A DNA stretch of 8,613 nucleotides. Source: an uncultured Prevotellaceae bacterium. GTDB taxonomy: Bacteria > Bacteroidota > Bacteroidia > Bacteroidales > Bacteroidaceae. The stretch is from NCBI GenBank assembly GCA_946539475.1, contig CAMNHM010000112.1:1-8613 (forward strand), written 5' to 3'. The notes beneath the pieces are model-generated. The model saw only the letters and a program-made list of their open reading frames with translations, did not search any database and had not been told where the DNA came from. Below, one piece after another: positions 1 to 7,251 of the stretch. A program made the translations under genes and the position numbers. Positions within the stretch are counted from its first letter, which is position 1; the number at the start of each line of letters is the position of its first letter.

Positions 1-640
1 CACGCTGCATCATGCCGAGGCAATGGGTGATGCCGAAGAGCGTATGTTCAACACGAAGTACCTGAAGATTGGCATACCAGCCCAGATGCTGGAAAACCGT
101 CCCGACATCCGCATGTCCAATCACGCTATGGAGGAGGCTTTCTACAATACGGCAGCAGCACGTTCGGCCTTCTACCCCAGCATCACGCTCAGCGGTAGTG
201 CAGGATGGACCAACTCTGGTGGTGGTCTCGTCGTCGATCCCGGTAAGTTGCTGTTGAATGCTATGGCCCAGCTCACGCAGCCCATCTTCGCACGCGGCAA
301 GCTGATTGCCAACAAAAAGATAGCCATGCTCACTGAGGAGGACCTGCAGAAGAAGTATGTGCAGACCGTCATCAATGCCGGTAACGAAGTGAACGAGGCT
401 ATGGCCGACTGTATGGCCGCCCGCGAGAAGTACAATTTCTTCCAGCGTCAGGTACAGGTGCTCCATGAGGCCTACACAGGCACTCACGAGCTGATGGACA
501 ATGGTAAGGCCAGCTACCTGGAAGTGCTCAAAGCCCAGGAGTCGCTGCTCGACGCACAGCTTGGTTCTGCCATGAACATGTACAATGCAGCCGAAGCCGT
601 CATAGCACTCTATATCGCACTTGGCGGCGGCGCAAAATAA
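1..640 (+). CDS. Outer-membrane efflux factor (TolC/OprM/NodT family), 3' part
   Basis: This is the C-terminal part of an outer-membrane channel of a tripartite efflux pump, which carries substrates from an inner-membrane pump and periplasmic adaptor out across the outer membrane. The reading frame is open from base 2 and its start lies left of the window, so the ATG at 23 is internal. About 212 residues are visible, roughly the second repeat of the two-repeat family. Family hallmarks seen are LENRPDI (RPDI at 98-109), then AAARSAFYPSITLSGSAGW, the strand-like LTQPIFARGKL, and the C-terminal helix VLKAQESLLDAQL ending in ALYIALGGG. These match the OprM/NodT pattern closely. The stop is TAA at 638-640. 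By family habit it would be the last gene of an RND pump-adaptor-channel operon, but those partners are not in view. The substrate cannot be told. Confidence 0.95.
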   Translation, partial: TLHHAEAMGDAEERMFNTKYLKIGIPAQMLENRPDIRMSNHAMEEAFYNTAAARSAFYPSITLSGSAGWTNSGGGLVVDPGKLLLNAMAQLTQPIFARGKLIANKKIAMLTEEDLQKKYVQTVINAGNEVNEAMADCMAAREKYNFFQRQVQVLHEAYTGTHELMDNGKASYLEVLKAQESLLDAQLGSAMNMYNAAEAVIALYIALGGGAK

Positions 641-659
641 TAGATTCAAACAACATCAT

Positions 660-693
660 CGATGCCATTCCCTATATTCTGGGAATGGCATCG
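660..693 (+). terminator. Perfect 13-bp inverted repeat after the efflux gene
   Basis: The arms at 660-672 and 681-693 are perfectly complementary (13 bp) around an 8-base loop, TATATTCT. The left arm begins 20 bases after the efflux-factor stop codon, so a transcription terminator for that operon is the simplest reading. The tail is unusual: the right arm is followed by TTGG and then a run of six A, not by a T tract. Read on the other strand, the flank is only mildly T-rich. The right arm also covers the place where the -33 element of the downstream promoter should be, and the arm centres are about 21 bp apart, so an operator for a dimeric regulator is the main alternative. Confidence 0.55.
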
Positions 694-710
694 TTGGAAA
701 AAAGGCAAGC

Positions 711-718
711 TACTTTTG
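711..718 (+). promoter_or_regulatory. Bacteroidota -7 promoter element for the susC-like operon
   Basis: TACTTTTG matches the Bacteroidota primary-sigma -7 consensus TAnnTTTG exactly and lies 44 bases before the susC-like start codon, leaving room for a short leader. No good TTTG is found at the expected -33 spacing of about 19-21 bases. The nearest TTG, at 694-696, is only 14 bases away. The weak -33 and the inverted repeat lying over it suggest the promoter may need an activator or be controlled there (inference). Confidence 0.6.
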
Positions 719-762
719 CCCGATAACACGACTCAAATGACGAAATCAGGTCTTTTGCAAAT

Positions 763-3432
763 ATGAATAAAAAGCTCTGGATAGTTCTGCTAATAACCCT
801 TATCTCAACAACCGCTTATGCACAGGCAAACATGAGCGACTCGACCACCGTGAAAATCGGTTATTCAAGGGAAAACATGAATACCGTGGCTGGTGCTATC
901 GGCCAAGTAACGGAATCGCGCATGAACAAAGGTCTGATCACCTCGTCGCTCGACGCCTTGAGCGGCCAGGCTGCAGGTGTCCAGGTGACACAAGGTGATA
1001 ATCAGGAGGCCATGGTCTCTGCCGTACGCGTGCGCGGTACCACCTCACTAACGGGTAAGAACGACCCGCTCGTCATCATCGACGGTGTGGCTGCCGACCT
1101 AGCCATTCTCTCCACCATCTACCCCGCAGATATCGAGAGCTTCACCATCCTGAAGGATGCCTCAGAGACCGCCCAGTATGGTAGCCGTGGTGCTGCAGGG
1201 GTCATCGAGGTGGCCACGAAGAAGGGCAAGAGCCAGCCCTTCCACATCTCCTACGACGGCAGCATCGGCTTTGAGTCGGTCTATAAGCGCCAGCAGATGC
1301 TCAACGCCCAGGAATTCAGACAGGCAGCAAGAGACAGAGGACTCGACATCATCGACCTGGGCTACGATACCGACTTTGGCAAGGTCATCGAGCGCACGGG
1401 ATTCGTACAGAACCACCACATCGCCTTTGGCGGCGGAACGGAGACGGCCAACTACCGTGCCTCCGTCGGAATGATGCAGCACAACACTGTCATAAAGACA
1501 AAAGGTAACCGTAACTACATCGCCAAGCTCGACATCACGCAGATGGCCTTCGACAACCGCCTGACCGTCGATCTCGGCATGGTGGGATCACTGCAGAAGA
1601 TTTCCTACCTGCCTTTCCAGCAGAAACTGCTTTATTCGGCAGCCGCCTTCAACCCGACTTTCCCCGACACGAGAAATGCCGATGGCAAATACGACCAGGT
1701 GCCGGAAGCTACATGGATCAGCAACCCCTTGGCTCTGCTCGACATGAAGCAAGACGAGGACAACGGACACTTTAATGTACACATGAGGGCAAAGATAGCT
1801 CTGTCGGATAAGTTCACCTTACGCGCCTTCGGCTCCTACTCCTACAACTCCATCGGCACTGCCCACTACTACCCCACCAGCGTGTGGAACAGAGGCGAAG
1901 CCTATCGCGGCCATCGGAAGAATGAGAGCCTCCGCGGTAATGCCTCACTCACCTATATCCAAGATATGAAGTACAGCGACCTGAACCTGATGGCGCTGAT
2001 TGAGGCTGAGCAGCAAAAGGTCTCCGGATTCTATACCACCACGACAGGCTTCTCTACGGATGTATTCTCCTACCACAAACTCTCCGCAGGTTCAGCCCGC
2101 CCCTGGGACGGCACTGATGCTTACTATTCCGACTCACACATGGAGTCACTGCTCCTGCGCGCCCAATACACACTCTTTGGCAGATACACCCTGACGGCCA
2201 ATGCCCGTGGTGACGCCTCTTCGAAATTCGGTAAGAACCACCGCTGGGGTTTCTTCCCCTCCGTCAGCGGCGCCTGGGTCATCAGCAAGGAGCCCTGGAT
2301 GAAAAACCTCAAATTCATCACTAATGCCAAGCTGCGTATAGGTTACGGACTCTCGGGTAGTCAGGCAGGTATCGACTCCTACAACTCCATGATGCTCTTG
2401 CAACCCAACGGCATCGTGCCCTACAACGGCTCCATCGCCACCACAATTGGTGTCATCCGAAACGCCAACCCCGACCTGAAATGGGAGGTGAAGAAGTCAT
2501 TCAACATCGGACTCGACCTCACGCTCTGGGAGAACCGTCTGGCTCTGACCGTCGACTACTACCGCTCGAAGACCACCGACATGCTTTATGTCTATAATGT
2601 CCCCGTGCCACCATTCACCTACAACAAGTTGTTAGCCAACCTCGGTGCAATGGAGAACAGCGGACTGGAAATCGGTTTTGGCATCACACCGCTACACACC
2701 CGCGACATGGTGCTCTCCATCAATATGAACTGGTCGTTCGACCGCAACAAGTTACTCTCGCTCGATGGCTGGTATAACGGACAATACCTGACACCCCCAG
2801 AATCGATGACCATCTCCTCACTTACGGGAGCTGGTTTCCACGGGAACTCCGGTATCGTAAAACAGCGGGTCGGTGAGCAAATCGGCATCTTCCGCCTGCC
2901 TCATTTCCTGGGCATGGAAACCCTTGAAGACGGCACCGTCTTCTACGACGTCACCGACGAGAGCTATGACTGTGGACAGGCGATGCCAAAGGCTATGATG
3001 GGTTCCAACTTCGCCTTCCGCTATCGCCATTGGGACGTGACGCTGCAGGTCAACGGCGCCTTCGGACACAAGATCTACAACGGTACGGCACTCACCTATA
3101 ACAACCTGTTCTCATTGCCCAACTACAACATCGCGAAAGGAGCACCTGAGCAGAAGTTTGTCAGCCAGATCATCAGCGACTACTATCTAGAAAACGGCGA
3201 CTACGTGAATATCGACTACCTGACCGTCGGCTGGAACGTACCCCTGAAGTCGAAGTACGTGCAAGGACTGCGTCTGTCAGCATCCGTCAACAACCTCGCT
3301 ACCATCACTGGCTACAGTGGACTGACACCCATCATCAATTCTAACATCATCAACAGCACATTGGGTCTCGACGATAAGAACATCATGCCTGTCTATCGTT
3401 CATACACCATGGGTGTCAGCATCAAGTTCTAA
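763..3432 (+). CDS. SusC/RagA-family TonB-dependent outer-membrane transporter
   Basis: This 889-residue protein should form a 22-strand outer-membrane barrel that imports a ligand captured by its SusD partner, using energy from TonB. Residues 1-20 are a signal peptide (Lys-Lys, hydrophobic core, AYA cleavage site). A TonB-box-like segment, TVKIGYS, lies at about 29-35, in the place of the usual VVVGYG. The plug follows, with LSGQAAGVQVTQ, VRVRGTTSLTG, PLVIIDGV and the family signature LKDASETAQYGSRGAAGVIEVATKKGK near 130-156. The rest is barrel with alternating aromatic and glycine-rich strands, ending in the C-terminal Phe of a barrel protein. It is shorter than most SusC proteins (commonly around 1000 residues) because the carboxypeptidase-regulatory-like N-terminal extension before the TonB box is absent. 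There is no STN domain, so anti-sigma signalling is not expected. The ATG at 763 directly precedes the signal peptide. It is the first gene of an operon with susD-like and peptidase genes. The ligand is unknown. Confidence 0.96.
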   Translation: MNKKLWIVLLITLISTTAYAQANMSDSTTVKIGYSRENMNTVAGAIGQVTESRMNKGLITSSLDALSGQAAGVQVTQGDNQEAMVSAVRVRGTTSLTGKNDPLVIIDGVAADLAILSTIYPADIESFTILKDASETAQYGSRGAAGVIEVATKKGKSQPFHISYDGSIGFESVYKRQQMLNAQEFRQAARDRGLDIIDLGYDTDFGKVIERTGFVQNHHIAFGGGTETANYRASVGMMQHNTVIKTKGNRNYIAKLDITQMAFDNRLTVDLGMVGSLQKISYLPFQQKLLYSAAAFNPTFPDTRNADGKYDQVPEATWISNPLALLDMKQDEDNGHFNVHMRAKIALSDKFTLRAFGSYSYNSIGTAHYYPTSVWNRGEAYRGHRKNESLRGNASLTYIQDMKYSDLNLMALIEAEQQKVSGFYTTTTGFSTDVFSYHKLSAGSARPWDGTDAYYSDSHMESLLLRAQYTLFGRYTLTANARGDASSKFGKNHRWGFFPSVSGAWVISKEPWMKNLKFITNAKLRIGYGLSGSQAGIDSYNSMMLLQPNGIVPYNGSIATTIGVIRNANPDLKWEVKKSFNIGLDLTLWENRLALTVDYYRSKTTDMLYVYNVPVPPFTYNKLLANLGAMENSGLEIGFGITPLHTRDMVLSINMNWSFDRNKLLSLDGWYNGQYLTPPESMTISSLTGAGFHGNSGIVKQRVGEQIGIFRLPHFLGMETLEDGTVFYDVTDESYDCGQAMPKAMMGSNFAFRYRHWDVTLQVNGAFGHKIYNGTALTYNNLFSLPNYNIAKGAPEQKFVSQIISDYYLENGDYVNIDYLTVGWNVPLKSKYVQGLRLSASVNNLATITGYSGLTPIINSNIINSTLGLDDKNIMPVYRSYTMGVSIKF

Positions 3433-3452
3433 CCCATTAAGCATCCTGAATC

Positions 3453-5078
3453 ATGAAAATATATCCCCTGCTTATCGCATTGTCACTGACAGCCGTCTCC
3501 TGCTCCCTCGATGAGAACCCCAAGGACGGAATCCTTGAGGATGAAACCTATCCCAACGCCAAGGAACTCTACATGAACACCGTCGCCACCCTCTATAATT
3601 ATATCGGCGGACATGAAGACGGTCAAGGACTGCAGGGCACCTGTCGCGGAATCTACGACCTGCAGACCTTCGCTTCCGACGAAGCCATGATTCCCACACG
3701 CGGCGGTGACTGGTTCGACGGCGGCATCTGGCAAGACCTTTACACCCACGACTGGGATGCCGGTCACGAAATGATTAACAATTCATGGCTCTACCTCTAC
3801 AAAGTCATCACCCTCTGCAACTACTCCATGGAGCAACTCAGCCTACACGCCAATCTAATCACGCAGGCCCGCTATAATGAATACATCTCCGAGATACGTG
3901 CCCTCAGAGCCATCTACTACTGGTACCTGCTCGACCTCTTTGCCAACGTGCCCATCATTGTCATTCACGATATCTCAATGAACGATGTGCTGCAGTCCAA
4001 GCGCAAGGAGGTGTTTGACTTCTGCGTCAACGAGTTGCAGGCTGCCCTGCCCGACCTCTCTTATGAACACAGTAATGAAGCAGGCGACTATTATGGCAGA
4101 GTCACAAAGCCTGTGGCCTATTTCGTGCTTGCCAAGCTGATGCTCAATGCGGAGGTCTATTGCGACAACGACTGGACTGACGGCGTGCGCCCCAACGGTT
4201 CCGACATGGAGTTCAAGGTCGCCGACAAGACCATGAACGCCTGGGAGGCTACCATCTATTACTGTGGTATGTTGTCTTTCATGCACTACCGACTGGAAGA
4301 CGAATACACCAATAACTTCGTCGTGCGTAACGAACGGTCGCAGGAGAACATCTGGACCATCCCCATGGACAAGGACCTCTATAGTACCCAGCAACAGACA
4401 ATATTCCGCTCCTACCACTACCGTCATGCCGCTGCCTACGGTTTCACTGGCAAGAACGGCTCATGCGCCACCCTCCGCACACTCGAAATCTTCGACTATG
4501 GCAAGCCTGAGCAGGATAAGCGTTTTGCCTACTGCTACTGGGCCAACGACGTCGTCGATTTAGACAACAAACCCATACCCGACCGTACCGGCAAACCCCT
4601 CCGTTACTATCCAGAGGAGGTGAAAATGGAAATCATCGACCCTCGGTTCATTGAGACGGCAGGAGCCCGCATGAAGAAATACGAGATCGACAAAAACGCC
4701 ACAAAGGAGGGGAGACTGATGGACAACGACATCGTGCTCTTCCGTTATGCCGACGTACTGCTGATGAAAGCAGAGGCCTATCTCCGCAACGGCGAGCAGA
4801 CAACCGGACAAAAGTTCTTCGATGAGGTGCGCGCTCGCGCCGAGATGCCCTTACGCGAGCTGACATTCGAGAGTCTCCTCGACGAGCGACTGCTCGAACT
4901 CTGCTGGGAGGGCTGGCGACGCCAAGACCTCATACGCTTCGGTCAATACGAGAGCCTCTTTGACGGAGATGATAGTCAGGAAAAGGTCGATGAGAAAGAC
5001 GGTCACACCACCGTGTTCCCCATCCCCTCGGATGCTCTGAAAGGTAATCTCAACTTCAAGCAGAATCCCGGCTACTGA
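3453..5078 (+). CDS. SusD/RagB-family nutrient-binding lipoprotein
   Basis: This 541-residue lipoprotein should sit as a lid on the SusC-like transporter and bind the ligand at the cell surface. A lipoprotein signal peptide ends in AVS-Cys17. The following SLDEN places acidic residues soon after the lipidated cysteine, as in surface-export signals of Bacteroidota lipoproteins. Family features appear in order: the N-terminal SusD segment (YPNAKELYMNTVATLYNYI), the helix RALRAIYYWYLLDLFANVPII near 149-170, LFRYADVLLMKAEAYL near 429-444 followed by FDEVRARAEM, ELCWEGWRRQDLIRFG at 482-497, and the terminal FPIPSDALKGNLNFKQNPGY, which is the typical closing motif. The length is normal for the family. 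The gene starts 20 bases after the susC-like stop with no Shine-Dalgarno, and its stop overlaps the next start. Sequence alone does not give the ligand. Confidence 0.97.
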   Translation: MKIYPLLIALSLTAVSCSLDENPKDGILEDETYPNAKELYMNTVATLYNYIGGHEDGQGLQGTCRGIYDLQTFASDEAMIPTRGGDWFDGGIWQDLYTHDWDAGHEMINNSWLYLYKVITLCNYSMEQLSLHANLITQARYNEYISEIRALRAIYYWYLLDLFANVPIIVIHDISMNDVLQSKRKEVFDFCVNELQAALPDLSYEHSNEAGDYYGRVTKPVAYFVLAKLMLNAEVYCDNDWTDGVRPNGSDMEFKVADKTMNAWEATIYYCGMLSFMHYRLEDEYTNNFVVRNERSQENIWTIPMDKDLYSTQQQTIFRSYHYRHAAAYGFTGKNGSCATLRTLEIFDYGKPEQDKRFAYCYWANDVVDLDNKPIPDRTGKPLRYYPEEVKMEIIDPRFIETAGARMKKYEIDKNATKEGRLMDNDIVLFRYADVLLMKAEAYLRNGEQTTGQKFFDEVRARAEMPLRELTFESLLDERLLELCWEGWRRQDLIRFGQYESLFDGDDSQEKVDEKDGHTTVFPIPSDALKGNLNFKQNPGY

Positions 5079-5080
5079 TG
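5076..5080 (+). promoter_or_regulatory. TGATG stop-start overlap coupling susD-like and peptidase genes
   Basis: The TGA stop of the susD-like gene (5076-5078) shares its last base with the ATG of the peptidase gene (5078-5080). Such overlaps usually mean the second gene is translated by ribosomes that have just finished the first. This also decides the peptidase start, because a lipoprotein signal peptide begins exactly at this ATG. Confidence 0.8.
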
Positions 5081-5929
5081 AAACGGTTCTCTTGTTTACT
5101 CGTAGCCGCCCTGCTCGTAGCCTGTGCACAGCAGGCGCCCAGACACTTCACCCATGAAGTGCTCAATCGTATGACGCCCATCAAGGATCAGGGTGAGAGC
5201 CAGACCTGCTGGATCTACGCCATGCTCGCCGCCATCGAGACGGAGCATCTGTCGTGGGGCGACTCCGTGAATCTCTCACCTTATTATATAGAGAAGATGA
5301 TGGAGCGCGAGCCCCAAGCACCAGAGAACAAGCGGGGTATGGGCAAGACACTCATCAACCTGATACAGAAATACGGCATCGTAGGCTACGACGCCATGCG
5401 CAAGATAGAGACGCCCGCCCCCCGATGGGTCTTCATGCTCGGCGCCACCTACACCCCACAGGAGTTCGCCCGCAGCGTCTGCAGACCCGACGAGTACATC
5501 GCCTTGACAAGCGACGATGACAAGCCCTACTATCAGGAAGTGGACATCGACCTGCCCGACAACTGGATGCACGACCGCTTCTACAACATTCCCATCGACT
5601 CACTGCTCAGCATGACCGAGCAGGCCGTGCGCGCCCATCACGGCGTCTGCTGGGAGAGCAAGCGTCATGCGATGGCCATCGTAGGCATTGCCCACGACGA
5701 CAAAGGCGAGAAATACTTCATCATGAAAAACTCCTGGGGGAAGGACACTCCCTACGAAGGCCTCGATTACCTTTCGTTCGACGATTTCCGCCGCTCCACA
5801 CTCGCCGTAGAAGTGCCGCGTACGAAACCCTTCGTGCGCCACTTGCCAGAGCGCCAACGGCGCAACAGTATCACACCGCGGATATTCTCGTCGAGTGCGA
5901 AGCCTACCCACATGCCCACAAGGCCATAG
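5078..5929 (+). CDS. Papain-fold cysteine peptidase lipoprotein (C1B, aminopeptidase C/bleomycin hydrolase-like)
   Basis: This is a predicted lipid-anchored thiol peptidase of 283 residues. A lipobox, LLVAC, places the lipidated Cys at 16. The following AQQAP has no acidic residues, so it may face the periplasm instead of the surface (inference). Catalytic residues are all visible: oxyanion Gln38 and nucleophile Cys44 in IKDQGESQTCWIYA, His197 in HAMAIVGIA and Asn218 in IMKNSWG. The blocks YYQEVDIDLPDNW, RFYNIPIDSL and KNSWGKDTPYEGLDYLS resemble bacterial C1B enzymes more than classic papains. It is compact: C1B enzymes usually have a longer stretch between the PDNW region and the catalytic His, whereas here VCWESK runs straight into RHAM. 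The conserved domain ends near residue 248 (VEVPR). The last 35 or so residues are Arg- and Ser-rich, look non-conserved and are antisense to the MATE gene. Its place behind susC/susD suggests it processes imported or captured peptides. Bleomycin hydrolase activity itself should not be assumed. Confidence 0.88.
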   Translation: MKRFSCLLVAALLVACAQQAPRHFTHEVLNRMTPIKDQGESQTCWIYAMLAAIETEHLSWGDSVNLSPYYIEKMMEREPQAPENKRGMGKTLINLIQKYGIVGYDAMRKIETPAPRWVFMLGATYTPQEFARSVCRPDEYIALTSDDDKPYYQEVDIDLPDNWMHDRFYNIPIDSLLSMTEQAVRAHHGVCWESKRHAMAIVGIAHDDKGEKYFIMKNSWGKDTPYEGLDYLSFDDFRRSTLAVEVPRTKPFVRHLPERQRRNSITPRIFSSSAKPTHMPTRP

Positions 5930-7152
5930 CCCAAAGGAATACCAATCACATAACTCACTCCGACAGCGATGCTCCACTGGAAGATGATGCCCACGAGGAA
6001 GGGATAGACGGTGTCGCCCGTGGCACGTAGCGTACTGCCGGCGAAGATATTCGACGTGCGCCCCACCTCCAGGATCACATCCACCATCAGCACCCAGACA
6101 CCCATGCGGATAATCTCTTCGTTGTCGGTAAACGCCTTGAGGAGGTTCGGCCCCGCTATGGCGAGCAAGACGGATCCCGAGAGCGTGATAATCATCGCCC
6201 AGCGGAAGAAATAGTTGCCAAGCACATAGGCTGCCTGATGGTGCCGCTGACCAACGAGATGCCCCACGAGAATGTCGCCGCCCTGCGTGATGCTCACACA
6301 GAAGAGATAGACAAACATAATCATGTTATAGCAATAGGTGCGCGCAGCCAGCGCCTCGTTGCTGATCTGGTTGATGAAATAGGTAATGACCACTTGCGAG
6401 AGACTGTAGCTGATGTTCTCGCTCATGGCCGGAATGCCGATCTTCAGCAGATATCGGAGCTCCTGCCAGGGCATCGGACGGAAATAGCTCAGCGGGAACT
6501 TAGGGATATGCACGCGGAAGTGGACGATAGCCAGCAGCACCATCGAGACGGCACGGCTCGTGGCAGTGGCAATGGCCGCACCCTCGACACCCAACTGCGG
6601 ACAGCCCCAATGGCCGAAGATCAGCGCATAGTTACCCAAGATGTTCAGCACGTTCACGATACCCGTCACCGCCATGGGCCATACCACCTTGTCGGCACTA
6701 CGCAGCGAGGCAGAGAACGTCAGCGAGAGCGCCTGGAAGAACGACAGCGCCCCCGTCAGCCGCAGATAGACCAGACCGTCGCCCATCAGCTCCGGACGCA
6801 GCCCCATCAGATGCAACAGGTCCTCGGCAAAGAAGTACAAGAGGGCACTCACCGTCAGGCCGAGCATCAGATTCACCACCAGCGCCATGCCCACCACCTG
6901 CACCAGTCGTTTGCGCAGTCCTGCCCCGATATACTGAGCACAAAGGATGGCCGCACCCATCGAGAAAAACTGATAGACGAGGAACACGAGCGATATCAGC
7001 TGATTGTCCAGTCCCACCGCCGCCACACTGTTGTCGCTGTAGCGGCTCAGCATCACGGTATCCACCGCACCGAGCAGCATCACCAGTGCGATCTCAATGA
7101 AGACCGGGATGGTGATGACTTTCAGTTGATGCTTCAGCGTACTACCTGCCAT
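5767..7152 (-). CDS. MATE-family multidrug/cation antiporter
   Basis: This complete 461-residue inner-membrane protein should export drugs or other organic cations in exchange for Na+ or H+. The sequence is almost entirely hydrophobic segments, consistent with 12 helices in two MatE repeats (about residues 10-170 and 235-400). Family-like stretches include the N-terminal TIPVFIEIALVMLLGAVDTVMLSRYSD, GVEGAAIATATSRAV in the first half, and in the second LKIGIPAMSENISYSLSQVV, AGSTLRATGDTVYPFLVG and GYGLVGMWVGFALDENIRG. MATE proteins typically end soon after the motif seen here as RRWRSGKW (about 438). The last 19 residues from Phe443 are polar, look unrelated to the family and are read from the antisense of the peptidase gene. 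The ATG at 7152-7150 directly precedes the first amphipathic segment and has an A-rich leader. A -7 element lies about 40 bases upstream. The substrate cannot be assigned. Confidence 0.95.
   Translation of the reverse strand: MAGSTLKHQLKVITIPVFIEIALVMLLGAVDTVMLSRYSDNSVAAVGLDNQLISLVFLVYQFFSMGAAILCAQYIGAGLRKRLVQVVGMALVVNLMLGLTVSALLYFFAEDLLHLMGLRPELMGDGLVYLRLTGALSFFQALSLTFSASLRSADKVVWPMAVTGIVNVLNILGNYALIFGHWGCPQLGVEGAAIATATSRAVSMVLLAIVHFRVHIPKFPLSYFRPMPWQELRYLLKIGIPAMSENISYSLSQVVITYFINQISNEALAARTYCYNMIMFVYLFCVSITQGGDILVGHLVGQRHHQAAYVLGNYFFRWAMIITLSGSVLLAIAGPNLLKAFTDNEEIIRMGVWVLMVDVILEVGRTSNIFAGSTLRATGDTVYPFLVGIIFQWSIAVGVSYVIGIPLGYGLVGMWVGFALDENIRGVILLRRWRSGKWRTKGFVRGTSTASVERRKSSNER
5811..5844. 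terminator. Hairpin inside the convergent gene overlap, possible bidirectional terminator
   Basis: The arms 5811-5826 and 5831-5844 pair as AAGTG with CACTT and GCGTACGAA with TTCGTGCGC. This gives 14 pairs (one G-T), a two-base CC bulge at 5816-5817 and a four-base loop ACCC. The structure is near-symmetric, so it could fold in both transcripts. It lies in the coding sequence of both the peptidase and the MATE gene, exactly where each conserved domain ends, and it makes the two proteins share a look-alike stretch (RTKPFVR and RTKGFVR). No T tract follows on either strand, so ordinary intrinsic termination is not certain. Confidence 0.4.
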
Positions 7153-7190
7153 TCTGCTTTATTTTCAGTCGTTTAGTCGTAAACAGGGCG

Positions 7191-7198
7191 CAAAATTA
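7191..7198 (-). promoter_or_regulatory. -7 promoter element of the MATE gene
   Basis: Read on the minus strand this is TAATTTTG, an exact match to TAnnTTTG, 38 bases before the MATE start codon. No clear TTTG is found 19-21 bases further upstream, where a weak AT-rich inverted repeat (7211-7230) lies instead. Confidence 0.6.
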
Positions 7199-7251
7199 CA
7201 CAATATTCGTGGAAAATCACCATTTTATTCCAAAAACTTTTCAACGATTCT

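Larger units (their letters stand above)
641..762. other. Intergenic region before the susC-like operon
   Basis: This 122-base gap contains the perfect inverted repeat and the -7 element described separately. Just before the start codon there is a second TTTTGC (753-758) that lacks the TA of a -7 box. No small reading frame or RNA is evident. There is no Shine-Dalgarno before the ATG at 763, which is usual for Bacteroidota. Confidence 0.6.

Noticed and set aside
751..758. TCTTTTGC just before the susC-like start as the promoter -7 box
   Set aside because: It lacks the TA of TAnnTTTG and is too close to the start codon. TACTTTTG at 711 fits better.
3975..4427. A 150-codon minus-strand frame inside the susD-like gene
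   Set aside because: It has no recognisable motif or promoter and lies wholly opposite conserved SusD sequence.
5851..5863. Small hairpin GCGCC-AAC-GGCGC beside the overlap hairpin
   Set aside because: It is only five pairs in GC-rich coding sequence with no T tract. Chance is likely.
763..5929. Calling the operon a polysaccharide utilization locus
   Set aside because: There is a susC/susD pair but no glycoside hydrolase, lyase, esterase or hybrid two-component sensor in view. The one accompanying enzyme is a peptidase.
6238..7176. A 312-codon open frame on the plus strand opposite the MATE gene
   Set aside because: Its product is rich in His, Arg and Gln with no domain pattern, as expected from the antisense of hydrophobic membrane-protein codons. 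The MATE frame is unmistakable and has its own promoter.
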